Below are positions 28,330 through 37,859 of a stretch of DNA of 41,668 nt, piece after piece. A model generated the notes under the pieces. It saw nothing but the letters and a program-made list of their open reading frames with translations, did not search any database and was not told the origin of the DNA. Each line of letters begins with the position of its first letter. Positions within the stretch are counted from its first letter, which is position 1. Source of the DNA: Melioribacteraceae bacterium (GTDB lineage: Bacteria; Bacteroidota; Ignavibacteria; Ignavibacteriales; Melioribacteraceae); NCBI GenBank assembly GCA_016927595.1, contig JAFGMI010000016.1:1-41668 (forward strand). The letters are read 5' to 3'. A program made the position numbers and the translations under genes.

Positions 28330-29376
28330 CTATTGAACAGGAATATAAATATTTACTGTAAAAATATTTTCCAATTTATTAAATGTAAGCAAATTATCCT
28401 GCCCGTAAATTATTGACAGTCTGTGCTTGATATTCTGTAAACCTATCCCTTCCCCCTTTCTGGAAACACCCTGTGGATCGAAATTATTCTGCATCGTTAT
28501 TATTACATATCTGTCATCTCTTCTGCATGTAAGTTTGATTGTTATTTTTTCGGTGCTTTCATAAACCCCGTGTTTAATAGCATTTTCAACAATAGGCTGA
28601 AGAATCATTATCGGTACCTTCATTTTAAGGCATTGCTCTGATATCTCGGTAACGAACTCGATATTTTCCTCGAAGCGTATTTTTTCAATATCCATATAGA
28701 GTTTTACATTCTCTATCTCTTCAAGCATTGAGGCAACTTGTGTCTCGTTATACGATAATGTTTTTCTTAAAAATGAAGAAAGCTTGATCGTCATTTCACG
28801 CGCTTTTGCAGGATCGGATAATGTAAGTGAGTTTATGGAATTAAGACTGTTGAAAACAAAGTGGGGATTTATCTGGTACTTAAGCGTTTTTAATTCTGCA
28901 TCTTTAACGAGTGACTTAAGTTCGTTTTCGACCAGACTTTTTTCTTTGTAACTTTTATAATAATAAGTAAAGTAATAAAAGACCACAATTATAACGTAAT
29001 AGATAATTCCGATATTAAATCTCCAGACTAGAGATTTGTCAAGGAACGAAAGATACGCATCAGTTTTAATCGTATTTGAAAGAATAAAATATCCTGTATA
29101 AACCCATATTACCGAGGTGAATATTCCGCCAGCGAGGTGATTTAAAAGAGTTTTCCACATCTTGCTCTTCTCTATGCTTAAATAGATTGACGGGTACCAA
29201 AGACTTACCGATAAAAGCAGGAAGAGGAAATTATAAATTGCTGCATCTAATAAAGAATTTTCTATTCTAACATTAAACAGAAAGTTCAGCACTAAAGTAT
29301 GATTAAAAACTATAATAGCCCAAACGGTCAGAAGCGCAAAGATATTTGTATTATTTTCAATTAAAGGATTTTTCAT
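28330..29376 (-). CDS. LytS-type membrane sensor histidine kinase
   Basis: A 348-residue histidine kinase with four predicted membrane helices in residues 1-140 and no visible extracellular sensor domain. The phospho-accepting His is H172 in INPHFVFNSLNSIN, the PF06580 (His_kinase) signature, followed by ILQPIVENAIKHG (N box) and GEGIGLQNIKHRL (G box). Sensing is therefore likely through the membrane part or a partner protein such as the LiaF-like products next to it. AGGA lies just before the ATG. Confidence 0.93.
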   Translation of the reverse strand: MKNPLIENNTNIFALLTVWAIIVFNHTLVLNFLFNVRIENSLLDAAIYNFLFLLLSVSLWYPSIYLSIEKSKMWKTLLNHLAGGIFTSVIWVYTGYFILSNTIKTDAYLSFLDKSLVWRFNIGIIYYVIIVVFYYFTYYYKSYKEKSLVENELKSLVKDAELKTLKYQINPHFVFNSLNSINSLTLSDPAKAREMTIKLSSFLRKTLSYNETQVASMLEEIENVKLYMDIEKIRFEENIEFVTEISEQCLKMKVPIMILQPIVENAIKHGVYESTEKITIKLTCRRDDRYVIITMQNNFDPQGVSRKGEGIGLQNIKHRLSIIYGQDNLLTFNKLENIFTVNIYIPVQ

Positions 29377-29381
29377 TGGTC

Positions 29382-30128
29382 CTAATTTTTTAAATCTCCG
29401 CCGCCAAAGATTACAACCCCACGTATTTCCAGAGCTCTTGTTTCATCATACTTCTCAGTTGGATCTTTTCTGCGGTCATCATCAAACGCACCAAAAATGG
29501 AAGTTACGCTCATTATTACACGCATATCTTTTGGTACTATTATATCAATACCTCCGAAAATTGCCATAATATCAATTACCTGTTTACCGGGAGCGAGTTT
29601 GGCATCTCTTAAATCAAGATCTATCCCGCCGAAAACAGCAGTCAGTTTTCCACCGGCGAAATTTCCCGATACTATTCTTTTTTCACTGCCGCTGAAGACG
29701 GCAGCTTCGTTTATATAGTCTTGATTGCTTGTCTGGAAATTATAATTGCTGTAATTTTTTTTTGAATAATCATTCGTGAAGTCAGTATTGATGTTGTGAC
29801 TTGGATATCTTCTGCTTGGCTTCAATAAAATATATAAACCGAATATGATAAGAATTACAGGCCAGTATTCCCTTATCAGCTCACTGAACGGAACACCGAA
29901 AAACCGGAATGCTAAAATTGTACCGCCGATAAGAATTAATACTATACCGGCACCGCTATCCTTTGAGTTGATCAGTAAGATAATACCGACTAAAATCAGA
30001 AGGGCTGGCCAGGAGAACAAGTAATGTCTTAATTGAAAAGGAATATAAAAAATATTATCTGCCAGAAAATATAATCCTATTATTACCAGAATTATACCGA
30101 CTGCTGCTCTACCGTTTGTGTTACACAT
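29382..30128 (-). CDS. LiaF-like membrane protein A
   Basis: A 248-residue protein with four N-terminal hydrophobic helices (~8-95) and a C-terminal beta-rich domain (IVSGNFAGGKLTAVFGGIDLDLRDAKL, ending VVIFGGGDLKN), the pattern of the LiaF/YvqF family that modulates envelope-stress kinases. In Firmicutes LiaF restrains the LiaS kinase; here the neighbour is a LytS-type kinase. A paralogue lies directly upstream (12 bases). GGGAG precedes the ATG. Confidence 0.85.
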   Translation of the reverse strand: MCNTNGRAAVGIILVIIGLYFLADNIFYIPFQLRHYLFSWPALLILVGIILLINSKDSGAGIVLILIGGTILAFRFFGVPFSELIREYWPVILIIFGLYILLKPSRRYPSHNINTDFTNDYSKKNYSNYNFQTSNQDYINEAAVFSGSEKRIVSGNFAGGKLTAVFGGIDLDLRDAKLAPGKQVIDIMAIFGGIDIIVPKDMRVIMSVTSIFGAFDDDRRKDPTEKYDETRALEIRGVVIFGGGDLKN

Positions 30129-30140
30129 ATAAATACTCCC

Positions 30141-30824
30141 TTAATTTTTAATTTCACCACCGCCGAAAAGGACAAGACCTTTAATCTTCAAAGTCCGGCC
30201 CGGTTGCGGCACAAGGTCTGGATCGATTCTTCTGTTATCAGCGAACCCTCCGAATATAGGAATCATATCAATTTCAACGCTCCAATCAGAAGGGATCAGA
30301 ATTGTTGTGCCTCCAAAAAGTGCGAATAAATCCAATGTGCTTTCACCGTCAGCAAGTTTTGAATCGATCAGATCGATCTCCGAACCTCCGAAGAAGGCGG
30401 TGATTTTTCCACCCCTGAAGTTGGTAGACTTTATATATTTTTTGCCGCCTCCAAAAATTGCTAATTCGTTAAGATAATCACCTGAGGATAAGAAATCTGC
30501 TTTTTCGGTCATAGATCCCGAAGAAAATTTTACAAGTCCGCCCGTTCTCAGAATAATATAAACTCCAAGGAAAATTAAAATAAGCGGCCAGAATTCCGGG
30601 AAGTGGAAAATAAGTCCTATACCAATCAGAATTGAACCGGTTGACCTGTTACCAGTTGTTGCCAGAATAATTAAACCGATTATAATTAGAATTGTCCTCC
30701 AGTCAAGGATGAACCATGGAATCGAATAATCTATGATGTCGAAGTTGCTGAGAAGGAATAAAACTCCCAGAGTTAAAATCAGCAGACCAATAATCAATCT
30801 CGTGCTTGAAATCTTACTTTGCAT
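30141..30824 (-). CDS. LiaF-like membrane protein B
   Basis: A 227-residue paralogue of the adjacent gene: hydrophobic helices in ~8-90 and the same C-terminal beta domain (TNFRGGKITAFFGGSEIDLIDSKL, IDMIPIFGGFADNRRIDPD, ending LVLFGGGEIKN). It is the first gene of the minus-strand operon: LiaF-like B, LiaF-like A, sensor kinase, LytTR regulator. The tandem copies look like an old duplication, since they differ widely outside the GG motifs. Confidence 0.85.
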   Translation of the reverse strand: MQSKISSTRLIIGLLILTLGVLFLLSNFDIIDYSIPWFILDWRTILIIIGLIILATTGNRSTGSILIGIGLIFHFPEFWPLILIFLGVYIILRTGGLVKFSSGSMTEKADFLSSGDYLNELAIFGGGKKYIKSTNFRGGKITAFFGGSEIDLIDSKLADGESTLDLFALFGGTTILIPSDWSVEIDMIPIFGGFADNRRIDPDLVPQPGRTLKIKGLVLFGGGEIKN

Positions 30825-30884
30825 TTTTTTACCCTAAATATTTATTATTAACTTAAGCTGTATAATTAAATATTTGTACAAAAA

Positions 30885-30921
30885 ATCGGTGAATTAACGA
30901 AAATTATCGGTTAAATTACCG
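30885..30921. promoter_or_regulatory. Direct repeat with 21-bp spacing, possible LytTR operator
   Basis: ATCGGT-G-AATTAACG (30885-30899) and ATCGGT-TA-AATTACCG (30906-30921) form an imperfect direct repeat with starts 21 bp apart, in the 156-base divergent region between the LiaF-like/LytTR operon and the K+ channel gene. LytTR proteins bind such repeats. No protein-binding data are implied. Confidence 0.4.
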
Positions 30922-30980
30922 TTGTTCTGTTTAATTTACTTATAACAGACTTTTTAATTTCCCTGAAAAATATGCACTAA

Positions 30981-32000
30981 ATGAAAAACAACTCAATCAC
31001 ACAATTCAAGTACGGATTATTTTCTCTGTTATTTATTATACTGATCGGAATAATCGGCTACGAGATTATAGAAGAGGACTGGGATTTTATCGATTCTTTT
31101 TATATGACCATTATAACTATTTCAACAACAGGATTTAAAGAAGTTAAAGACCTTTCTTCTGAGGGAAGACTTTTCACAATATTTCTGATTATTTCGGGAG
31201 TACTCTCGATAGCCTATACAGGCGGGAAAGCGGCGCAGATACTTATTGAAAAACAAATTTTCAGGAGACGAAGAATGGAAAGGGGATTGGAAACAATAAG
31301 CAATCATTTTATAGTTTGTGGTTACGGCAGGATGGGTAAGCAGATTTGCGAAGCGCTTAAAGAAAACGGCTATACATTCGTGGTTATTGAGAATAATCCT
31401 CCTAATTTGGAACTGCTGGTTGAAAAGGGATTTTATTTTATAGACGGCGACTCATCGAGTGATGAAGCCTTAATTAAAGCGGGCGTTAAAAGAGCAAAGG
31501 GACTTGTTTCCGTTGTGGCTACAGATGCCGAGAATGTATTTACAACATTATCTGCAAAAGAACTAAATCCTAAAATATTTGTTGTAGCGCGTGCTATAGA
31601 TGAAGGTACCGAATCGAAATTATTAAAAGCGGGCGCTGACAGGGTTGTTAAGCCTTATGAATTGGGCGGGAACAGACTCGTGCAACTGCTTATGCGTCCA
31701 GGTGTTATGGATTTTATAGACGGTGTAGCGCGCAATAATGATATTGCAATAAATCTTGAAGAAATAACAGTTGGTGCGGATTCATCCCTGATTGGAAAAT
31801 CTCTGGCTGAATCCCCGATAAGAAAAGACCTCAATATTATCATAGTAGCAATATACAGGCAGGACGGCACATTTATATACAACCCGAAATCAATGGTCGA
31901 AATAAATGTAAATGATAAATTAATTGCTATCGGAGAAACTGAATCACTTAATAAATTAACCATACTCTGTGTTCCGGCAAATAAACCTGTAGTAAATTAA
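30981..32000 (+). CDS. Two-TM potassium channel-like protein with RCK (TrkA) domains, altered filter
   Basis: A 339-residue MthK-like protein: TM1 (~12-30), pore helix and filter (DSFYMTIITISTTGFKEV, 38-55), TM2 (~65-85), Rossmann RCK-N domain (VCGYGRMGKQICEAL) and TrkA-C domain. The canonical filter TVGYG/TVGFG is replaced by TTGFK (49-53): Gly at the outer position is Lys. This leaves ion selectivity uncertain. It is transcribed divergently from the LiaF-like operon and is followed 11 bases later by the acylase gene. Confidence 0.85.
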   Translation: MKNNSITQFKYGLFSLLFIILIGIIGYEIIEEDWDFIDSFYMTIITISTTGFKEVKDLSSEGRLFTIFLIISGVLSIAYTGGKAAQILIEKQIFRRRRMERGLETISNHFIVCGYGRMGKQICEALKENGYTFVVIENNPPNLELLVEKGFYFIDGDSSSDEALIKAGVKRAKGLVSVVATDAENVFTTLSAKELNPKIFVVARAIDEGTESKLLKAGADRVVKPYELGGNRLVQLLMRPGVMDFIDGVARNNDIAINLEEITVGADSSLIGKSLAESPIRKDLNIIIVAIYRQDGTFIYNPKSMVEINVNDKLIAIGETESLNKLTILCVPANKPVVN

Positions 32001-32011
32001 AAGTATGTCAA

Positions 32012-34432
32012 ATGAAAAAATGGATTAAAGTAATTATTGGAATTTTTATTACAGTATTTATACTCCTTATTGGGCTCTATGCGCTCTCCCACAGAATGCT
32101 CAGTAGTTCTCTGCCGGATTATGAAGGGATTCTTTCATCAAATGAAATAAAATCTTCAATCAATATTTACAGGGATAGTACTGCTGTTGCTTATATTGAA
32201 TCCGAACATGAAACGGATGCTGCCTTCGCCCTTGGCTTTGTTCATGCGCAGGAAAGAATGTTTCAGATGGATCTGATGCGCCGGGCAGGTGAGGGAAGAT
32301 TATCGGAAATACTAGGGAGTAAAACCCTACCTTTCGATAAGATGTTCAGGACTATCGGAATTTACAAGTCATTACTGGATAACTACGGTAAATTCAGCGA
32401 TGATACAAAAACGATGCTTGAGTCATATTCGAATGGTGTAAATGCTTATTTAAAATCTACAGAAGATTACTCATTTGAATTCAAGGTTCTGGGCTATACA
32501 CCTTATGAATGGATGCCCGTTCATTCGCTTCTCGTTGCCAAACTTATGGCATGGGAGCTAAATGTAAGTTGGTGGACAGATATTGCTTTCAGTCATATCG
32601 TACAAAAATTCGGAGTTGATAAGACTAAGGAAATACTTCCCGACTTCGAAGAGAATTCTCCTACAATTATTCCTGAACATATTGCATCTGCAGGTGAAAT
32701 ATCTCTCGATATAGTTGCAACAGACAGGGATTTCAGGGAGTTCATGGGAATGGAGGGCACCCATATAGGATCGAACAACTGGGTAATAAACAATAAAAAA
32801 TCTGAATCCGGTAAAGTGATCATCGCAAATGATCCGCACCTGTCTCTTTCAATCCCTGCAAAATGGTTCGTGTCTGTAATAAGGGCAGGGAATTGGAATG
32901 CAGACGGTTTTACGCTGCCCGGTGTACCTGCTATTGTTATCGGAAAGAATCAAGATATCTCGTGGGCTATAACAAATGTTATGACAGACGATGCGGATTT
33001 TTATATTGAAAAATTCGATAGTACTCGCACGAGATATTTAGTTAATGATTCATGGAAAGGGTTGAGTATACGGAAAGATACGATAAAAGTAAAAGACTCA
33101 TCAAGCGTCGTGTTTGAAATAAGAGAAACGCACAGGGGTCCCGTTGTATCGGATATACACCCTTACAAAATTTTATATCCCGATACAATTCAGAACATCA
33201 CTGATATCAGTATGAAATGGACAGCGCTTGAATTCAGTGATGAGTACAAAGCCATATATGGTGTGAACACAGCGTCAAACTGGGAAGAATTTACTGAGGC
33301 TTTGAAGAACTTCACCGTGCCTGGTCAGAATTTTATATATGGAGATAAAAATAATAATATAGGATATGTTTGTGCCGCACGTTTGCCCAAAAGAACAGGG
33401 AACAGTCCAACATTAGTATATGACGGAACAACGGACAAAAATGACTGGCAGGGTTATGTCCCGTATTCCGAGATGCCAAAATTATACAACCCCGAACAGG
33501 ATTACATCGCATCTGCAAATAATAAAACTGTAAAGCATTTCCCGTATCACATATCTAATATCTGGGAACCGCCCTCAAGAATTGACAGAATTACAAGTAT
33601 GATCAATTCAAAAAAACAAATTAACTTTAACGATTGTGTTAAAATGCAGATGGATTTTCAATCCGCATACGCGCCTTTAATTGTCGAAAAAATAATAAAT
33701 GCTTTTGACAACACAAAAATTGCAGATAATAATCTTAACCTGGCAATAAATTTATTGGATGAATGGGACTTTGTAATGGAAAAAGACTCTCAGGCACCGG
33801 CGGTGTATCTTGTATTTCTTCAGAAACTGATTGAGAATATTTTCATGGACGAAATGGGCGATAAATTATTTAAAGAATACGTATTCATTTCGAATATCCC
33901 TTACAGGATAGTCACTGAATTAATGAACGGGAAAAAAATCAGCTGGATTGATAATATAAGTACGGAAAATGTTGAATCACTTGAAGAGATTATACGCAAA
34001 AGCATGGTTGATGCGCTTGAATTTCTTGAGACGGGATACGGTGATAACATAACTTACTGGCAATGGTCGAAACTTCACAGCTTGACATTAAGACATCCTT
34101 TCAGCGGTACTTCATTTCTGATCGATAAAATCATTAATGCTGGTCCTTTTGAACTGGGTGGTGATGGTACAACAGTTTTCAATACAGAGTATTCATTTAC
34201 AAAACCTTTCGAAATTAAACTGGGACCATCAATGAGGTATATTTATGATTTTGCAGATCCCGAAGCGTTTTACTTTATACTGCCGACAGGTCAATCGGGA
34301 CATTTGATGAGTGATCATTATTCCAATATGACTTACGGATGGATCGAAGGCAGGTATTTCAAAGTCAATACAAACTTATCAGTAAATAAAGATCAATTAA
34401 AAATGTTTTTTACAATTGATCCGGCAAACTAA
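32012..34432 (+). CDS. Penicillin acylase family N-terminal-nucleophile hydrolase
   Basis: An 806-residue precursor of the penicillin G/AHL/cyclic-imide acylase family. An N-terminal membrane helix (~4-24) exports or anchors it. The small-subunit part has LGFVHAQERMFQMDLMRRAGEGRLSE; the new N-terminal nucleophile after autocleavage is S254 in HIGSNNWVI, followed by NDPHLSLSIPAKWF and ISWAITNVMTDDADFYIE. Substrates could be acyl-homoserine lactones or peptidoglycan-like amides, not known here. It begins 11 bases after the channel gene. Confidence 0.9.
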   Translation: MKKWIKVIIGIFITVFILLIGLYALSHRMLSSSLPDYEGILSSNEIKSSINIYRDSTAVAYIESEHETDAAFALGFVHAQERMFQMDLMRRAGEGRLSEILGSKTLPFDKMFRTIGIYKSLLDNYGKFSDDTKTMLESYSNGVNAYLKSTEDYSFEFKVLGYTPYEWMPVHSLLVAKLMAWELNVSWWTDIAFSHIVQKFGVDKTKEILPDFEENSPTIIPEHIASAGEISLDIVATDRDFREFMGMEGTHIGSNNWVINNKKSESGKVIIANDPHLSLSIPAKWFVSVIRAGNWNADGFTLPGVPAIVIGKNQDISWAITNVMTDDADFYIEKFDSTRTRYLVNDSWKGLSIRKDTIKVKDSSSVVFEIRETHRGPVVSDIHPYKILYPDTIQNITDISMKWTALEFSDEYKAIYGVNTASNWEEFTEALKNFTVPGQNFIYGDKNNNIGYVCAARLPKRTGNSPTLVYDGTTDKNDWQGYVPYSEMPKLYNPEQDYIASANNKTVKHFPYHISNIWEPPSRIDRITSMINSKKQINFNDCVKMQMDFQSAYAPLIVEKIINAFDNTKIADNNLNLAINLLDEWDFVMEKDSQAPAVYLVFLQKLIENIFMDEMGDKLFKEYVFISNIPYRIVTELMNGKKISWIDNISTENVESLEEIIRKSMVDALEFLETGYGDNITYWQWSKLHSLTLRHPFSGTSFLIDKIINAGPFELGGDGTTVFNTEYSFTKPFEIKLGPSMRYIYDFADPEAFYFILPTGQSGHLMSDHYSNMTYGWIEGRYFKVNTNLSVNKDQLKMFFTIDPAN

Positions 34433-34510
34433 TTGAATCTCATTAGACTTATTGTTATATAACCTGTCGGTTATTTAAAAATATTACAGGCAATTAAGAG
34501 CAAAATTTCA

Positions 34511-35464
34511 ATGAAAGTAATCGAACATCTCGAAAAAACCAAAAGCACATTAATCAGTTTTGAAATAATCCCGCCCAAACGGGGCGGCGATATCAGGCAA
34601 CTGATGAATGTGCTTGATGCGATAGTGAAATACAATCCGCCGTTTATAGATATTACGAGTCATGCTGCAGAAGTGATGTATGAAGAGACCGCGCAAGGCG
34701 AATATAAGATGAGAATTAAACGAAAGCGTCCGGGTACGCTGGGTATATGTGCACTCATACAGAATAAATATAACATAGATGCCGTTCCGCATGTTATCTG
34801 TCAGGGATTTACACGCGAGGAAACGGAGGATTTTCTGATTGAACTTCATTATCTGGGTATAGATAACGTGCTAGCAATCAGAGGAGACGACAGCGGGTTC
34901 AGGAAGCCGATGAAATTTGGTCGGAGTGCCAACGTGTATGCCGTCGATCTGATTAGCCAAATTTCCGATATCAATAAGGGCAAATATATTGAAGATACTC
35001 TTATCGATGCGGAACCGATGAATTTCTGTGTGGGAGCCGGAGCATATCCGGAAAAACACTTTGAAGCACCCAACCTCGATACCGATATTAAATTCACCAA
35101 AGCAAAAGTTGAAGCAGGTGCCGAATACCTGGTTACTCAAATGTTTTATGATAATGAGAAATATTTTAATTATCTGGATAAGTGCATAGCAAAGGGAATA
35201 AGTGTACCGATTATTCCCGGATTAAAAATACTTACATCGAAAAATCATATTCACTCTATTCCTAAAAACTTTTATATAGATATACCGAACGAACTTGCTG
35301 AAGAAGTTTTAAGTGCAAAACCCGAGCATGTTATTGATATCGGAGTTGAATGGACTGCCCGGCAAGTGGAGGAATTATTAAATAGAAATGTTCCCGCAAT
35401 ACATTTTTACATAATGCAGAATTCCGGACCGATTAAAAAATTAATGGATAAATTAAAATTGTAA
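34511..35464 (+). CDS. metF: 5,10-methylenetetrahydrofolate reductase
   Basis: MetF reduces methylene-THF to methyl-THF for methionine synthesis. The 317-residue TIM barrel has ISFEIIPPKRGGD (catalytic Glu), GICALIQNKYNIDAVPHVICQGFTREE split into standard MetF blocks, NVLAIRGDD, FCVGAGAYPEKH and EYLVTQMFYDNEKYF. It starts a plus-strand group with a Gfo/Idh/MocA gene one base downstream. It is slightly longer than E. coli MetF (296). Confidence 0.95.
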   Translation: MKVIEHLEKTKSTLISFEIIPPKRGGDIRQLMNVLDAIVKYNPPFIDITSHAAEVMYEETAQGEYKMRIKRKRPGTLGICALIQNKYNIDAVPHVICQGFTREETEDFLIELHYLGIDNVLAIRGDDSGFRKPMKFGRSANVYAVDLISQISDINKGKYIEDTLIDAEPMNFCVGAGAYPEKHFEAPNLDTDIKFTKAKVEAGAEYLVTQMFYDNEKYFNYLDKCIAKGISVPIIPGLKILTSKNHIHSIPKNFYIDIPNELAEEVLSAKPEHVIDIGVEWTARQVEELLNRNVPAIHFYIMQNSGPIKKLMDKLKL

Positions 35465-35465
35465 T

Positions 35466-36470
35466 ATGAACAAGGCATCCAAAAGAATTAAACTTCCCAG
35501 GAGAAAGGTAGTCAGACTTAGGTGGGGTGTTGCAGGTTGTGGTTCGTATCTTGAGAATACATTTTTACCGACGTTGAAAAATGTCAAGAAATCTAAGTTG
35601 GTTTCTGTTTACAGCTCTGACATAAACCGGGCTAAATTTATAGCTAACAAGTTTAATGCTGAGAAATCAAGCAACAGTTATGACGAATTTCTTACGCATG
35701 GTTTTGATGCGGTTTATATCTCAAGTAAAAATTCGGATCACTATAAACAGGTTATTAAAGCTGCAGAAGCAGGTAAACATATTTTGTGCGAAAAGCCTAT
35801 GGCGTTAAATTCTGCACAGGCAAAGGAAATGGTTGATGTATGCGAGAAGAATAATGTTCATCTGGCAATTAATTTCGTTTACAGATTTAACCCTCTTGTT
35901 GCGAAAGCTAAAGAACTTATTGATAAACAAATTATCGGCAGGATAGTTACGATATCGACTGACTTTAATATCGATTATGCTCCTAATGATAATTTCAGAT
36001 TTAAGAAACATGAATCCGGCGGTGGTGCGCTATTTGATCTTGGGACACATATGATTGATCTGCTTCGATTCTTCGGCGGTGATATTCTTTCTATTAACGG
36101 TAATAAGGATAATATCATTTACAATAGCGAGGTTGAAGATTTTGCAAACGGTATAGTGAAATTCAAAAGCAGCGGCTATGGCTACTTTAATGTTTCCTTT
36201 AATACTAAAAAACCTTTCAACAGGATTGAAATTTTAGGTTACAAAGGATGTATAAGTATCGACAATATGGTCGGAAGAAAAAATGCATCGTCAAAAATTA
36301 TAATTGAATTATCGGGAGAAGCTAAAAAGGCATTCAGAAGAAAAGCAAACAATCAGGCAATTCTATTGAAGGGAATAAACAGGTCATTTCTAAAGAATGA
36401 AAAACCTGCTGTTACAGGTTATGATGGTCTGGTCAATGTTGAACTAATGGAGCAAATCGGAAAATTTTAA
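35466..36470 (+). CDS. Gfo/Idh/MocA family oxidoreductase
   Basis: A 334-residue NAD(P)-dependent sugar-type oxidoreductase. The Rossmann loop is GVAGCGSYLENTF (~24-36), the conserved HILCEKPMALNSAQAKEM supplies the catalytic EKP Lys, and YRFNP and GGGALFDLGTHMIDLLRFF match the second domain. The N-terminus has an unusual basic run of lysines and arginines before the first strand. Substrate unknown. It follows metF by one base. Confidence 0.9.
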   Translation: MNKASKRIKLPRRKVVRLRWGVAGCGSYLENTFLPTLKNVKKSKLVSVYSSDINRAKFIANKFNAEKSSNSYDEFLTHGFDAVYISSKNSDHYKQVIKAAEAGKHILCEKPMALNSAQAKEMVDVCEKNNVHLAINFVYRFNPLVAKAKELIDKQIIGRIVTISTDFNIDYAPNDNFRFKKHESGGGALFDLGTHMIDLLRFFGGDILSINGNKDNIIYNSEVEDFANGIVKFKSSGYGYFNVSFNTKKPFNRIEILGYKGCISIDNMVGRKNASSKIIIELSGEAKKAFRRKANNQAILLKGINRSFLKNEKPAVTGYDGLVNVELMEQIGKF

Positions 36471-36551
36471 TAAAGCTGTTATACTTTGTAATATAGAGTA
36501 ATTGTTTTAATTAAACTTATATACTTAATATAGAATTTCGTACGCACAATT

Positions 36552-37556
36552 ATGAATAGTGATATTACAATAGCAATACTACTTGGCGGAGCTTCGAGTG
36601 AAAGAGAAGTGTCTAAATTATCCGCAGCAGGTGTACTCGGGGCTGTTAAAGAACTCGGTTATAAATACAAACTGATTGATCCTTCTTATGGCACTATTCA
36701 GCCCGAAAGCGACGATGAATTTTTTATTTCACAAAATTTCACTGAACCGAACAGCAGAAACTATTTAAATGCAGTAAGTTCTCATTTATTCGATGGCATT
36801 GATGTAGTATTTAATGCTTTGCACGGAACCTGGGGAGAAGATGGTACAATCCAGTCTTTACTTGAATTTCGCGGCATAAAATATACCGGCTCTGGAGTAC
36901 TCCCTTGTTCAATTTCGATGAATAAAATTTTCACAAAAGTTATGTTCCAACACTATGACGTGATTACGCCTTTGTGGAAACTAGTCCGTAAAACTGAAAA
37001 AGTTGATGCTAATTTATTGGATGAATTAGAGGATATTGTCGGGTTGCCCTGTGCCGTTAAACCGAATAATCAGGGATCGGCAATCGGACTCTCTATTTGC
37101 AAAAAGAGATCCGAAATTGAAAGTGCTGTATGCGAAGCTGCAAAATATTCGGATGAAATTCTGGTCGAAGAATATATTGCAGGTTATGAACTTACAGTTG
37201 GTATTCTTAACGGACATGCATTCCCGCCGCTTGAAATTAAACCGAAGCATGATTTTTATGACTACACTTGTAAATATACACACGGGATGAGTGACTATGA
37301 GGTCCCCGCCAGATTTCCTGCTGAGGTTTTGGATGAATTGAAAAAAAAAGCAATACTTGCATATCAGTCCATTAATTGTTCAAGTTACGGAAGAATTGAT
37401 TTTAGACTCAATAACGAATTTGTGCCTTACTGCCTGGAGGTGAATACACTTCCTGGATTAACTAGTACAAGTCTGCTACCTAAAACAGCTAAAGCCGACG
37501 GTTTATCATTCGTAGATTTAATCGAACACATAATTAAAAATTCTTTGAATAGTTGA
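36552..37556 (+). CDS. ddl: D-alanine-D-alanine ligase
   Basis: Ddl joins two D-Ala for peptidoglycan. The 334-residue ATP-grasp enzyme has LLGGASSEREVSKLSA at the start, NALHGTWGEDGTIQSLLE, GSGVLPCSISMNK, KPNNQGSAIGLS, EEYIAGYELTVGILNG and EVNTLPGLTSTSLLPK with the catalytic tail. It is intact. The next gene, an FtsB/DivIC-like division protein, begins four bases later. Confidence 0.95.
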   Translation: MNSDITIAILLGGASSEREVSKLSAAGVLGAVKELGYKYKLIDPSYGTIQPESDDEFFISQNFTEPNSRNYLNAVSSHLFDGIDVVFNALHGTWGEDGTIQSLLEFRGIKYTGSGVLPCSISMNKIFTKVMFQHYDVITPLWKLVRKTEKVDANLLDELEDIVGLPCAVKPNNQGSAIGLSICKKRSEIESAVCEAAKYSDEILVEEYIAGYELTVGILNGHAFPPLEIKPKHDFYDYTCKYTHGMSDYEVPARFPAEVLDELKKKAILAYQSINCSSYGRIDFRLNNEFVPYCLEVNTLPGLTSTSLLPKTAKADGLSFVDLIEHIIKNSLNS

Positions 37557-37559
37557 TTA

Positions 37560-37841
37560 ATGCTTGGATCAAAGATTAAAAAGATAATATTCTTGGTAAT
37601 AATTCTCTCCTTATTGATTTTTTTGTTTTTTAATGAATACGGTTTGATTAAGTATTTCAGATTGAAAAGTGAAATCACTGAGCTAAATATGGATATTGAA
37701 CGAAGTGAATTGGAAATGGAACAAATTAAAATGGAAATAGATTCTTTGAAGAACAGCTTAATTAAAATAGAAAAAGTTGCACGTGAGAAATATAGAATGC
37801 TGGGCGAAAATGAACATGCATTCAAAGTAGAAAAAAAATAA
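37560..37841 (+). CDS. FtsB/DivIC-like septum protein
   Basis: A 93-residue bitopic membrane protein: short cytosolic start, one membrane helix (~10-27, IIFLVIILSLLIFLFFNEYG) and an extracytoplasmic coiled coil (SEITELNMDIERSELEMEQIKMEIDSLK) ending in KVAREKYRMLGENEHAFKVE, the FtsB/DivIC C-terminal pattern. It works in the FtsL/FtsQ division complex. The location just after ddl fits a division/wall group. Confidence 0.85.
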   Translation: MLGSKIKKIIFLVIILSLLIFLFFNEYGLIKYFRLKSEITELNMDIERSELEMEQIKMEIDSLKNSLIKIEKVAREKYRMLGENEHAFKVEKK

Positions 37842-37859
37842 TCTTTAGAATTTATTTTT

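Noticed and set aside
34459-34474. ATAACC-TGTC-GGTTAT inverted repeat after the penicillin acylase gene as a terminator
   Set aside because: The stem is only six mostly A-T pairs and no T-run follows on the plus strand.
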